A DNA stretch of 64,000 nucleotides from Pseudomonas sp. CFII64 (GCF_000416235.1 NZ_ATLO01000017.1:118896-182895); one strand, 5' to 3'. Shown: positions 35,801-45,008, numbered from the stretch's first letter. Numbers and translations: made by a program. The notes: a model not told the origin generated them from the sequence alone.

Positions 35801-37159
35801 AAGATTCGCGGTTTCCGCATCGAACTCGGCGAGATCGAAGCTCGCTTGCGCGCCATGCCGGATGTGCAGGATGCCGTGGTAGTGGCGCGGGAAGGCGCTG
35901 CGGGTAAACAACTGATCGGTTATGTGGTCGCAGTTGCGCAAGCCAACCTTGGCCAGCGTTTACGCAGCGAGCTGCAAGCGGACTTGCCGGACTACATGGT
36001 GCCGGCGCAGATCCTCACGCTCAGCGAATTCCCGCTCAATGCCAACGGCAAGCTGGACCGCAAGGCCTTGCCGGCCCCTGAATTCAAAGGCCGCGAATTC
36101 ATCGCCCCACGCAACGATGTCGAGCGCGGCCTGGCCGCGATCTGGCAAGAAGTGCTGGAGGTCGAACAGATCGGCGTCACCGACAACTTCTTCGAGCTGG
36201 GCGGCGATTCCCTGCGCATCCTCAAGGTGCTGTCCAAGGTGCGCGCCAGCGGTTTGCCGGTGCAGTTGAAACTGCGCGACATGATCAGCAAACCGACCAT
36301 CGCCGAGCTGTCCGGCTTCGCACTGGATGGCCATTCGGACGAAGGGCAAAATCTCGACCCATTGTTGCTGCTCAACAGCCGCACCAACAACGCGCCGGCC
36401 TTGTTCTGCCTGCACGCGGGCTTTGGCACCGTCTTCGATTACGAGCCTTTGGCCCGGCGGCTGGACGGCAAGCGCAGCGTCTACGGCCTGCAATGCCGCA
36501 TGCTGTTGCAGCGCGACTGGGAGGACGAATCCCTGGCGGCCATGGCCATCGACTACGCGCAGTACATTCGGCAGAAACAGGCCGACGGCCCTTATCACCT
36601 GCTGGGCTGGTCGCTGGGCGGAACCCTCGCGGTGCTGGTCGCCCAGGAACTGGAAAGCCAGGGCCAGCGCGTCGAGTTTCTCGGTCTGGTGGACAGTTTC
36701 GTGCCCAGCGCCGGGCAAGCCGCTGTCGAAGATGACTGGAACGCCGACCTGCGCAGCTTTCTGGCAGTGATCTTTGGCGTATCGCAAACGCAATTGCCGG
36801 ACGTTGAACTGGGCACGAGTCGCGATGTTGAGACGCTGCAAGCATTGATCGGCCGCATCAAGACCGAGATGTCGGCGACTTCGGCCTACGCGAGTATTGG
36901 CAGCGACGAACTGGCACACACCTTCTGCGTCGCCATGAAACTCAAGGTGCTGTCCCGCCAGATCGACGCCCTGCCGCGCACTGCCAGCAGCGCCCATTGC
37001 TGGTGGGCGGCCAGCGCCAGCGATGCCGAACATCCAAGGATCAGCGGCGCGGTGACGAACATTCGCATTCCGGCCGGGCATTACCAACTGCTCAATCACC
37101 CGACGCTGCTCACTGGCCTGCTGCATGCGCTGTCCGCTGCGGAACCGGTCACCCAATAA
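29876..37159 (+). CDS. Terminal pyoverdine NRPS, two modules with thioesterase (C-A-T-C-A-T-TE)
   Basis: Cytosolic synthetase of 2427 residues that completes and releases the chain. Module 1: C (HHIVSDGAS near 179), A (YTSGSTGKPKG near 657), carrier LGGDSII near 1047. Module 2: C (HHILMDGWS near 1256), A (YTSGSTGQPKG near 1720), carrier LGGDSLR near 2108. A thioesterase follows with the Ser motif GWSLGG near 2244 and a late His in IPAGHYQLL. I read A1 as D-I-L-Q-L-G-L-I-W, a glycine code. A2 reads D-G-E-x-C-G-G-V-T, which resembles the code I recall for formyl-hydroxyornithine modules of pyoverdine synthetases. There is no epimerase domain. It starts at the ATG overlapping the previous stop by one base, so the two proteins are probably made in equal amounts. 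Confidence 0.93.
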
Positions 37160-37178
37160 CTTGAAAAAGGAGCACGCA

Positions 37179-38135
37179 ATGCCTCTGGACCCCGATCTCG
37201 AAGGTTTCCTGGAATTGGCGCAGATGGGTCGCCTGAGCGGCAAGAGTCGGCCCATGCACGAACTGAGTGTCGAACAGGCACGCGCCGAATTTGAACAGAC
37301 GTCACAAGTGCTCGATCCTTGCCCGCCCGCTGCCGTCGAGGTCAGCACGCTGTCGATCCCGACCCGGGATGGCCAGTACATCGAGGCGCGGTTGTACCGC
37401 GTGGCGCAGCAAGAACCGACACCCCAACCGGGGATTCTGTACTTTCACGGCGGCGGTTATGTGGTGGGCAGTCTGGATTCCCACGACTCCATATGCCGTC
37501 GCCTGGCTGCCAATGGCCGGCAAACAGTACTCGCACCCACTTATCGTCTGGCGCCGGAAACGCCCTTCCCCACGGCAATCAATGACGCGCTGGACGCTGC
37601 CAACTGGCTGGCCGAACACGCCGCGAGCCTCGACATCGACAACCGCCACATCAGCGTCGCGGGGGACAGCGTCGGAGCGACTTTGGCCACCGTACTGGCG
37701 ATCAGTGCCGTGCTTGAACCCAAGAGCATTCAACTGCGGCCCAAGGCGCAATTACTCTTCTATCCGGTGACCGACGCCTCGCGAACACGAGCATCCCATC
37801 AGCGTTACGCCGAAGGCTTTCTGCTGGAAAGCGAAACACTGCAGTGGTTTTACACTCATTACAGTCCGGACCCGGCCCAGCGCAGCGACTGGCGAGTCTC
37901 GCCGTTACTGACTGCGGACCTCAGGCCGTTGGCCCCCGCTTATATAAGCCTGGCGGAATACGACCCGCTGTTCGATGAAGGCAAGGAATACGCCGAACGG
38001 CTCAGCGCCACCGGCACGCCCGTGACCCTGAACATCCAGAACGGCTTGACGCACGATTTTCTGCGCATGAGCGGCATCAGCGAAGCCATCCCCGGCGTTT
38101 ACGCTGCCATCGATGACTGGCTGCTCAAGCACTGA
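37179..38135 (+). CDS. Alpha/beta hydrolase, hormone-sensitive-lipase (HSL) type esterase
   Basis: The 318-residue product is a bacterial HSL-family (esterase group IV) enzyme. It has the oxyanion motif YFHGGGYVVGS, the nucleophile motif GDSVGA, an Asp in LAEYDPLFDEG and a catalytic His in GLTHDFLRM. No signal peptide is visible, so it should act in the cytosol. An excellent ribosome-binding site (AAGGAG) precedes the ATG at 37179, only 19 bases after the terminal NRPS stop. It is very likely translated from the same PvdS-driven transcript. Its substrate is unknown. The position suggests a role in pyoverdine metabolism, such as editing of a carrier-bound or acylated intermediate, but nothing in the sequence proves this. 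Confidence 0.85.
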   Translation: MPLDPDLEGFLELAQMGRLSGKSRPMHELSVEQARAEFEQTSQVLDPCPPAAVEVSTLSIPTRDGQYIEARLYRVAQQEPTPQPGILYFHGGGYVVGSLDSHDSICRRLAANGRQTVLAPTYRLAPETPFPTAINDALDAANWLAEHAASLDIDNRHISVAGDSVGATLATVLAISAVLEPKSIQLRPKAQLLFYPVTDASRTRASHQRYAEGFLLESETLQWFYTHYSPDPAQRSDWRVSPLLTADLRPLAPAYISLAEYDPLFDEGKEYAERLSATGTPVTLNIQNGLTHDFLRMSGISEAIPGVYAAIDDWLLKH

Positions 38136-38142
38136 AGGCGGC

Positions 38143-40017
38143 TCAGCGCAGGCTTCCGCGCAGCAGCGCTACCTGTTCCCGAGCCTGCGCGGGCGCCGAA
38201 CCATCGGCCGCCAGCGCTGGCCCGGCCACCACGGTGACCCGCGACCACAATCGCCGAAACAGGCCTTTATTCGGATCGCGACTGAAAAAGCTGCCCCACA
38301 AACCCTGCAACGCCAGCGGGATCACCGGCACCTGAGTCTGTTCCAGCACCTTGATCATGCCGCCCTTGAACTCATCGATTTCGCCGTCCTTGGTCAACTT
38401 GCCTTCCGGAAAGATACACACCAGTTCGCCTTCGCTCAGGTAATGGGCGATTCGCTCGAAGGCCTGTTCGTAAATCCGCGCATCCTCATTACGCCCGGCA
38501 ATCGGAATGGTCCCGGCAGTGCGGAAAATAAAGTTCAGCACCGGCAGGTTATAGATTTTGTAATACATCACGAAACGAATCGGTCGCCGCACTGCGCCGC
38601 CGATCAACAGCGCATCGACGAACGACACATGATTGCAAACCAGCAGCGCCGCGCCTTCATCGGGGATCAGCTCCAGATTGCGGTGCTCGACGCGGTACAT
38701 GGAATGGCTGAGCAGCCAGATCAGGAAGCGCATGGTGAACTCGGGCACGATCTTGAAGATGTAGGTGTTGACCGCGATGTTCATCAGCGAGATGACCAGA
38801 AACAATTCCGGGATCGATAGCTGGGCAACGCTGAGCAGCAGGATCGACACCAGCGCCGAAACCACCATGAACAGCGCATTGAGAATGTTGTTGGCGGCGA
38901 TCACTCGGGAGCGTTCATTCTCCGGAGTGCGCGACTGAATCAACGCGTACAGCGGCACGATATAAAAGCCGCCAAAGACGCCAATGCCGAGAATATCAAA
39001 CAGCACCCACAAGGCCGGGCCAGAGCCCAGCACCGCCAGCCAGTCATTGGCCATGACGTTTTGCGGCATATTGCCCGAATGCCACCACAACAGCAGGCCA
39101 AAAACGGTCAGGCCCATGGAGCCAAACGGCACCAGACCAATCTCCACCTTGCGCCCGGACAAGCGCTCGCAAAGCATCGAACCTGCGGCGATGCCGATGG
39201 AGAAGACTGTCAGGATCAGCGTGACGACCGTTTCGTCACCGTACAGCCACTCTTTGGCGTAGGCCGGGATCTGCGTGAGGTAGATCGCGCCGACAAACCA
39301 GAACCACGAGTTGCCGACAATCGAACGCGACACCGCCGGCGTCTGATTCAGGCCCATGCGCAAGGTGGCCCAGGACTGGCTGAAGATATTCCAGTTGATC
39401 GTCAATCCCGGCGTCGCAGCGGCCGCACGCGGGATGCCACGACTGGCGAGATAACCCAGGCACGCCACCAGGATCATGACGCTGGCAACCACCGGCGCGT
39501 AGTTCGAGGTCGACATCATCACCCCGGCGCTGATGGTGCCCGCCAGGATCGCGAGGAACGTGCCCATTTCCACCAGACCGTTACCGCCCACCAGTTCCTC
39601 TTCACGCAGATGCTGCGGCAGGATCGAATACTTCACCGGCCCGAACAGCGCCGAATGCGTGCCCATGGCAAACAGCGCCACCAGCATCAGCCACAGGTGC
39701 CCATAAATGAACCCGGCCGCACCCACCAGCATGATCCCGATCTCGCCCAGCTTGATCAGCCGAATCAACGCGTCCTTGGCGTACTTCTCGCCGAACTGCC
39801 CGGCCAGCGCCGAAAACAGGAAAAACGGCAGAATAAACAATAACGCGCACAGGTTGACCCAGATCGAACGATCACCCTCGATGGCCAGCTTGTAGAGAAT
39901 CGCCAGAATCAGCGATTGCTTGAGCACGTTATCGTTAAACGCCCCAAGGGACTGAGTAATGAAAAACGGCAGGAAGCGGCGTTTTCCCAACAGCGTGAAT
40001 TGTGACGGGTGGCTCAT
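38143..40017 (-). CDS. LplT-like transporter fused to a PlsC-type acyltransferase
   Basis: The 624-residue product has two parts. Residues 1-420 form a major-facilitator transporter resembling the lysophospholipid flippase LplT (LGAFNDNVLKQSLILAILY at the start, twelve membrane helices). Residues about 430-624 form a glycerophospholipid acyltransferase with NHVSFVDA and the second motif FPEGKLTKDGEI. In E. coli these activities lie in lplT and aas, whose product also has an acyl-ACP synthetase. That third domain is missing here. The likely role is import and re-acylation of lysophospholipids in the inner membrane. It converges with the hydrolase gene, with only 7 bases between. The ATG at 40017 was chosen because upstream codons lack any similarity. 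Confidence 0.88.
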   Translation of the reverse strand: MSHPSQFTLLGKRRFLPFFITQSLGAFNDNVLKQSLILAILYKLAIEGDRSIWVNLCALLFILPFFLFSALAGQFGEKYAKDALIRLIKLGEIGIMLVGAAGFIYGHLWLMLVALFAMGTHSALFGPVKYSILPQHLREEELVGGNGLVEMGTFLAILAGTISAGVMMSTSNYAPVVASVMILVACLGYLASRGIPRAAAATPGLTINWNIFSQSWATLRMGLNQTPAVSRSIVGNSWFWFVGAIYLTQIPAYAKEWLYGDETVVTLILTVFSIGIAAGSMLCERLSGRKVEIGLVPFGSMGLTVFGLLLWWHSGNMPQNVMANDWLAVLGSGPALWVLFDILGIGVFGGFYIVPLYALIQSRTPENERSRVIAANNILNALFMVVSALVSILLLSVAQLSIPELFLVISLMNIAVNTYIFKIVPEFTMRFLIWLLSHSMYRVEHRNLELIPDEGAALLVCNHVSFVDALLIGGAVRRPIRFVMYYKIYNLPVLNFIFRTAGTIPIAGRNEDARIYEQAFERIAHYLSEGELVCIFPEGKLTKDGEIDEFKGGMIKVLEQTQVPVIPLALQGLWGSFFSRDPNKGLFRRLWSRVTVVAGPALAADGSAPAQAREQVALLRGSLR

Positions 40018-40154
40018 CGTCCGTGGTCCTGAATGGCTGTGCGATTGGAAAGTCTTGATCCAGTGCGAGCCACATTGAAGACGTTCGATTGCGATATGTC
40101 GATAGGACGTTTCTGATTGTGCGGGGAAATGCGGTTTTATCGGGTGAGCAAAAA

Positions 40155-40218
40155 CCCGTGGGACCGGATTCGTACGCTTCGGCAATGAGTCGTAGGACCG
40201 GATTCATCCGGGAGGACG
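40155..40218. repeat. Palindromic repeat units
   Basis: CCCGTGGGACCGGATTCGTACG and CGTAGGACCGGATTCATCCGGGAGG are two related units of the dispersed GGACCGG family, here in direct orientation. Confidence 0.6.
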
Positions 40219-40309
40219 TCGGTGCTGGCGCCCTGAACCTCAACAAAACACGATCCAACGAACCCGCCATCATCCGGCCAGCGGTTGCACCGATCAAACC
40301 ATCTCCCTA

Positions 40310-40550
40310 TGATTCGCCCCGTCGCTGCACATCAGCGACCGGATTTGGCGATCCGAGTACTCAATCGTATGGCTCTATACTGCTTTGTGCGTGTCTACGT
40401 GGATGGCTTTGTTATGGCGGCTGTACGTGGGAGACCTTCGGGTCTGCCGGGTATGAGTACCGGTTCGCCAACCTGCGTGCAGCTGTCACCTGATCTCGTT
40501 TGGCGACGAGTGATGACAGCGTTTTTAAATTACTCATGGTTTTAAATCGT
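40310..40550 (+). ncRNA. Structured leader upstream of a small DUF gene (candidate RNA)
   Basis: About 240 bases with no credible gene but with clear RNA-like structure. There is a perfect stem with a UUCG tetraloop (AGACC-TTCG-GGTCT, 40432-40445). A long imperfect hairpin follows at 40483-40519, with outer stem CTGTCA/TGACAG and inner stem CTCGT/ACGAG. A short T/A-rich stretch then leads to the ATG at 40551. No Shine-Dalgarno sequence is obvious beside the start codon. Confidence 0.4.
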
Positions 40551-40814
40551 ATGACCCAATACACCCCACTGAATCAAAACCCAAAAACCGTTCTCTTCAT
40601 CAACCCAAACGCACCCTTCCCCGACCTGCACCACTGCGCCGTCGAACGCCTGACCGCCGTGAAAAACCTGATGGCCTGCCTAAGCACCGCCGACCTCAAA
40701 GACCCCGACGAAAAACACCTCGCCCATGTTGCCCAAGCGGCTTGTCTGTTGTTGCAAGATAGTTGTGATGTGCTGGAGGTGATGGAAGTGAGGTTGGATA
40801 AGTTCGGAGATTGA
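40551..40814 (+). CDS. Small DUF3077/DUF6124-like protein
   Basis: The 87-residue product is predicted to be mainly helical (CAVERLTAVKNLMACLS and HLAHVAQAACLLLQDSCDVLEVME). It resembles the helical half of the small DUF3077/DUF6124 proteins often found in several copies in Pseudomonas. No function is known. The ATG at 40551 is taken; a TTG at 40500 in the same frame would run through the hairpin of the leader. The similarity is judged from memory and is weak in the first 25 residues. Confidence 0.6.
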   Translation: MTQYTPLNQNPKTVLFINPNAPFPDLHHCAVERLTAVKNLMACLSTADLKDPDEKHLAHVAQAACLLLQDSCDVLEVMEVRLDKFGD

Positions 40815-40830
40815 TCCGAGGCACAGGCCA

Positions 40831-40865
40831 CTCCTACAGCTGACCAGCAAAATCCGCTGTAGGAG
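40831..40865. terminator. Perfect inverted repeat after the small DUF gene
   Basis: CTCCTACAGC and GCTGTAGGAG are exact inverted copies separated by 15 bases, 17 bases after the stop codon. It may act as a terminator or be a degenerate palindromic repeat; there is no T tract. Confidence 0.5.
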
Positions 40866-40951
40866 CTAACTTGTTCGCGATTCAAGTTCAAATCCGACTC
40901 TGAGCGTCATTGAGAAACCAACCGCACCGTTACCGGGGCCAAAAACATCGA

Positions 40952-41944
40952 TCAATAACCATACTTAGGTAGAAATCTGGATAACGGCGGATGGGTTTTC
41001 TTCCACTCTTCGGCGAAGGCTGCGCCTGCCTGCAGTTGTTGGGGAGTCATTTTTTTTCGCAGATCCGCCATTTTTCTGGCTGTTTTTTCTGCTATTCCGG
41101 TAGCCACATCGGAATCAGCAATAAGCGACAAAAGTCCATACGAACTGACCGACCGATGTTCCTCGCCCATATCAATGTCGTGGTATTCAAATGTTGTGTC
41201 TAAATCCCCAAGCCTGATGGCGTTTCTTGCCCATTCTGTCGATTCCTCGCGCTGATAATCTTTCAGCTCTTTTATAAGTACACGGATAGCCGGGACGTGA
41301 TTGCCATTGGCCGCAGCAATTATCCATTTCCTTATTTCCTGGGACCGATCTGTGGAGTTGAAAAATACGCCACCTCCAATCTGATATACACGAGCCAACT
41401 TAAACTGACTCTCCGGTAGTCCCGCACGCGCCGACCGGACAAGCCACTCCAAATTGCCGTCTAAAAAATAAAGTACCAACATTGCCTCGCTATCGCCTGC
41501 CCTAGCTTTGGTTCTGGCCTGTCGTAGCGCGACGTTGCGCCACTGTACAGTGGTCTTTGAACGAGCAGGGGGCTTGCTTGTAATCGAATCATCGTCGTTG
41601 CTGTATATCAGCCGTAACATTGCAAACAGGTCACCGCCTCGAGCGGCGGAAACATACCAGAAGTGGGCGGCCGGATTCATAAGCATGGTTTTATGCCGTT
41701 CTATCTCACCAAGGTAATACTGAGCGTCCGGGTCGCCCGCCCGCGCCGCCACTTCAAGCTGGTCAGCGGCAAGGGCGGGGTTCCCAATGTTGTAAGAAAC
41801 CAACCCAGCCAGCTTTGAAGCACGCTGTTCCGGGGTCAACTGGGCCGCCAGTACCGTATTTATCGAGAAGAGAAAACCTAACCAAAAAATAAAATAGCCC
41901 ACAACTTTACCCACCGAATTGTTGACGCAGTTTTGGAAATTCAT
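40952..41944 (-). CDS. Exported Sel1-repeat protein, putative immunity paralogue 4 (most distal)
   Basis: The 330-residue product has a hydrophobic signal segment ending near VLAAQ. Sel1-type helical repeats follow (AARAGDPDAQYYLGEIER, SARAGLPESQFKLARVYQIGGG). It ends with a block shared by all four paralogues: KMTPQQLQAGAAFAEEWKK, then HPPLSRFLPKYGY. It should be periplasmic. The ATG at 41944 is preferred because GAGG is 7 bases upstream; it lies 38 bases inside the preceding paralogue. Base composition is AT-richer than the GC-rich genes around. By analogy with the Sel1-type immunity proteins of other type VI phospholipase effectors, I infer that it neutralises the LysM protein encoded upstream or a relative of it. 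Confidence 0.75.
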   Translation of the reverse strand: MNFQNCVNNSVGKVVGYFIFWLGFLFSINTVLAAQLTPEQRASKLAGLVSYNIGNPALAADQLEVAARAGDPDAQYYLGEIERHKTMLMNPAAHFWYVSAARGGDLFAMLRLIYSNDDDSITSKPPARSKTTVQWRNVALRQARTKARAGDSEAMLVLYFLDGNLEWLVRSARAGLPESQFKLARVYQIGGGVFFNSTDRSQEIRKWIIAAANGNHVPAIRVLIKELKDYQREESTEWARNAIRLGDLDTTFEYHDIDMGEEHRSVSSYGLLSLIADSDVATGIAEKTARKMADLRKKMTPQQLQAGAAFAEEWKKTHPPLSRFLPKYGY

Positions 41945-42917
41945 ACTCATACCTCGGTGAAAAATCGGAAACAGGCTTGTGACTTGCCTTCCAATTTTCT
42001 GCATAGGCCGTTCCGCTCTTGATTTGATCAGGAGTCATTTTTTCTGAAATTTGCGCGACTAACTCATTGGCACGCGCTCTGTAGTCTGATCGTTCAGTCT
42101 GGGTTGCAACAAGAGCAAGCCCATAGGCCTTAACCAAATCAAGTGGATGTCGGAACTCATCACTCAAATGCGCCATCGCTACAGATGACAATACGATGCC
42201 TACCAAACTTCCCTCATCAGTCAATTTCTCTAACCAGTACGCTACGGCCTTTTGGTTATTGCGTCTAATGACCTTCGCCAAAAGAGCCTCCATCGCAGGA
42301 ATATATCCGGCCTCAGCCGAGGCGGTTACCAAACCATCGATAGCCCGTAGTCGTCTACCATGAAAAAGGAAAAACCCCTTTCCTTTTGAATACTCGGACG
42401 CTAATCGGAGCTGCGCTTCCGGGAAACCGGACTTGGCAGATTTCTCCAGCCAATAGAAGCTTTGTGTTATCCAATACAGCTGAAACATTGCCTCACCGTC
42501 ACCTCGCTGCGCCCTCTCCTTGCCTAGAGTAAGCGCCGACTCCAACCATTCATGAGGACTTCTGGTTGTAGCGGCGCAGTTTTGCAGTATCCGGCAGTTT
42601 TGGTCACTACTTGTGATGAGCCGCATCATGGCGTAGACATCACCCTGATGCGCCGCTTGTTCGTACCAATATCGCGCCTCTGAATCGACCCTGAATCTTT
42701 GGCTTCTTTTAAGTTCTCCGAGAAAATACTGTGAATCCCGATCACCTGCGCGTGCAGCCAGTTCCAGAAGCGGCTCAGCTTCGCTACCTCTGCGCATATT
42801 ATAGAAAAAGATACCCTGACTTTTTGCAGTTTCCTGACTTGACGTCAACTCAGCAAGCACTACGCCAGACGCACAGACCCCGAATGCAACAACCGTGAAA
42901 AAAACTAACAACCTCAT
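41907..42917 (-). CDS. Exported Sel1-repeat protein, putative immunity paralogue 3
   Basis: The 336-residue product has a signal peptide (MRLLVFFTVVAFGVCASGVVLA) and Sel1-type repeats (AARAGDRDSQYFLGELKR, SAKSGFPEAQLRLASEYSKGKG). The shared C-terminal block is KMTPDQIKSGTAYAENWK, followed by a slightly longer tail (FPKLRQQFGG). It is a paralogue of the genes on either side. The start at 42917 is six bases after GGAG; an in-frame ATG two codons earlier and a GTG further upstream are alternatives. The gene is AT-rich. The predicted location is the periplasm. Confidence 0.75.
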   Translation of the reverse strand: MRLLVFFTVVAFGVCASGVVLAELTSSQETAKSQGIFFYNMRRGSEAEPLLELAARAGDRDSQYFLGELKRSQRFRVDSEARYWYEQAAHQGDVYAMMRLITSSDQNCRILQNCAATTRSPHEWLESALTLGKERAQRGDGEAMFQLYWITQSFYWLEKSAKSGFPEAQLRLASEYSKGKGFFLFHGRRLRAIDGLVTASAEAGYIPAMEALLAKVIRRNNQKAVAYWLEKLTDEGSLVGIVLSSVAMAHLSDEFRHPLDLVKAYGLALVATQTERSDYRARANELVAQISEKMTPDQIKSGTAYAENWKASHKPVSDFSPRYEYEFPKLRQQFGG

Positions 42918-43006
42918 CGCCATCTCCGCATCTAAACCCAGCCCATTCAGCGACTTCACTGTTGAAGCTCCAACTCATCACGAGTCATTTAAACGCCTCA
43001 CAGTTG

Positions 43007-43966
43007 TCACCTTGAATCTTTCCTTAAAGGTGGATGCTTTCGTACCCACTCTTCAGCGAACAATTGTCCGGCTTTGATTTGCGAGGGGGTCATCATTGCA
43101 GCGATCTCCTCCAGCGCGCGGTATGTTCGGCCGGACCAACGGGTAGGTGCAGCCTCATCCAGCAACACCGTTAGCCCATAGGCTTTAATCAAGTCATTTG
43201 AATCAGCGGTTGCGGTGGGAGCATCAGATAACCAGCGAGCATATCTCGCGGTTGCGTTGAAACCACCACCTTCGAGTCCGCGCTCGGTCCAATATCTAAC
43301 GCCCTTCAAATCGTTCTGGAAAGACTTCATCTCAACAACATCATTGATAGCTATCAGATGCCCGCCCTCAGCAGCTTTTACAATCCACTCATCGGCTGCA
43401 AGCTGGCGCCTATTAGGCATTAGAAATATTCCTTCCCCCTTACCGTACTCCCGGCCAAGTCTGTACATTGCATCAGAAAACCCTGACTCGGCAGATCTCG
43501 ATAACCAGTTAAGATCATTCGTTACGTAGTACGTCAGCAGCATGGCCTCCCCGTTACCGTCGTTCGCCTTCTGCTCGATGGCTTCCAGGGCTTTGGCTTT
43601 CCATCTCTTCGCAAGGCTGCAATCTCTATATATAAAACAATCGGCCGTATGTTCAGACGTCAGAGCTACCATCGCATACAAGTGTCCTTGAAGAGCAGCA
43701 TGCTCAAACCACTGAATGGCTTCTCTAGTCAGGTAGCCAAAGTTTTTCTCACGCAGCATATCTCCGAGACAATACTGGGACTCCTGATCTCCCTTTTCAG
43801 CGCTCGGCTTTAATAACGGAAAAGCTTCCTGATGGCGGCCCAAATGGTAAAGAAACAAGCCCTGTTTCTTAACGGGTTCGAGGTCGATGGAATTTTGGGA
43901 TAACGATAACGGGCTGAAGAGTAACCAACAGAACGAAACACAACCAACGAACCATGAACGCACCAC
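43007..43966 (-). CDS. Exported Sel1-repeat protein, putative immunity paralogue 2
   Basis: The 319-residue product starts at a GTG and has a signal peptide ending near LSLSQ. Sel1-type repeats follow (SAEKGDQESQYCLGDMLR, SAESGFSDAMYRLGREYGKGEG). The C-terminal block is MMTPSQIKAGQLFAEEWVRKHPPL, broken here only by description, and the SxFxxKYGY tail of the other copies is replaced by RKDSR. This is the most diverged of the four. It is separated by 69 bases from the paralogue upstream and by about 90 bases from the one downstream. Confidence 0.74.
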   Translation of the reverse strand: MVRSWFVGCVSFCWLLFSPLSLSQNSIDLEPVKKQGLFLYHLGRHQEAFPLLKPSAEKGDQESQYCLGDMLREKNFGYLTREAIQWFEHAALQGHLYAMVALTSEHTADCFIYRDCSLAKRWKAKALEAIEQKANDGNGEAMLLTYYVTNDLNWLSRSAESGFSDAMYRLGREYGKGEGIFLMPNRRQLAADEWIVKAAEGGHLIAINDVVEMKSFQNDLKGVRYWTERGLEGGGFNATARYARWLSDAPTATADSNDLIKAYGLTVLLDEAAPTRWSGRTYRALEEIAAMMTPSQIKAGQLFAEEWVRKHPPLRKDSR

Positions 43967-44035
43967 AGGAACCCCCGAAAAATGCCTAAACTTAAGCGAA
44001 TAGCGACGAACGCGCGACGGCTATGACGGCCCACA

Positions 44036-45007
44036 TCACAATCCGTACTTGACAGGAAACTCTGAAAGTGGGGCATAGGTTTTTTTCCAATATTCAGCAA
44101 AGTAAACCGCAGCTTCAACCTGATCAGGAGTCATTTTTTTTCTAAGCCTCTTTAACTTCCGCTCGTAGTAACTAACGCTGCTCGGCAGTTCAGCTTGCAC
44201 AATAGTCAATGTTAAGCCATAGGCTTTAACAAGATCCAAGGGAAATCTGAAGTAATCTGATGTGTCCGCGATCCATGCGGCGTAGTTAATCATCGCGTTT
44301 AAACTTCCCGCTTTAGCTGCTCGCTCCGTCCAATACACATTCCCTCTAACATCACCACGCTCAGCCAAAATTGACCTTAGTTCATCCATTGCAGGGCCAT
44401 ATTCCGAATTAGCAGCAGCTAACAACCATTTATCTGCAGTTTTTATTCTTCGGCCAGGAACAACGAAAACATCCCAGCCCTGCCGATACTCGACACTAAG
44501 CCAATACTGCCCTTGACCGAAACCAGCTTCAGCTGATTTTATAAGCCAATCATACTCTCCACTCATCAGAAACAACTGATACATTGCCTCCCCGTCACCT
44601 TTGGCCGCTCGACTCTCTGCGACTCGTTTCGCAGCAACACGCCACCCCTGAAACTCATTACTCTCTGGATAACATTTATTCAAAGGTTTACATAGAGCGT
44701 CGTCAACTTTGAATAATCGCATCATGGCGTAGACATCATTTTGATGAGCAGCCAGTTCAAACCAAGTCTGTGACAGATCATCCAAAAATGTCGTTTGTTG
44801 CCTCAGCACTTCGCCTAATAAATACTGTGATTCACGATCACCTGCCTCGGCTGCGACTTTCAGAAAGGGGGCTGACTCAGTGGTGCGCCTAAGGTTATAG
44901 AGAAACAAACCTCTCTCCTTAGCAACAGCTTGCTCGGGAGTCAGATCCGCCAGGGCACTTTGACCAAAAAGAATACCTGCTACAAAACAAGCCAGCAGGA
45001 TCTTCAT
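44036..45007 (-). CDS. Exported Sel1-repeat protein, putative cognate immunity (paralogue 1)
   Basis: The 323-residue product has a clean signal peptide (MKILLACFVAGILFGQSALA) and Sel1-type repeats (AAEAGDRESQYLLGEVLR, SAEAGFGQGQYWLSVEYRQG). The shared ending is KMTPDQVEAAVYFAEYWKK, then PLSEFPVKYGL. Its ATG lies one base beyond the stop of the large LysM gene, so it is probably translated by coupling. Position directly after a toxin gene is the usual place of the cognate immunity gene. It is AT-rich, like the C-terminal part of the toxin gene. Confidence 0.78.
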   Translation of the reverse strand: MKILLACFVAGILFGQSALADLTPEQAVAKERGLFLYNLRRTTESAPFLKVAAEAGDRESQYLLGEVLRQQTTFLDDLSQTWFELAAHQNDVYAMMRLFKVDDALCKPLNKCYPESNEFQGWRVAAKRVAESRAAKGDGEAMYQLFLMSGEYDWLIKSAEAGFGQGQYWLSVEYRQGWDVFVVPGRRIKTADKWLLAAANSEYGPAMDELRSILAERGDVRGNVYWTERAAKAGSLNAMINYAAWIADTSDYFRFPLDLVKAYGLTLTIVQAELPSSVSYYERKLKRLRKKMTPDQVEAAVYFAEYWKKTYAPLSEFPVKYGL

Positions 45008-45008
45008 A

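Noticed and set aside
31913..35941. Very long minus-strand open frame opposite the terminal NRPS gene
   Set aside because: It is an antisense shadow caused by strong GC codon bias; the plus strand encodes clear NRPS domains throughout and the minus-strand translation has no recognisable motifs.
40089..40493. Plus-strand open frame in the gap before the small DUF gene
   Set aside because: It runs through palindromic repeats and the structured leader and has no coding signature.
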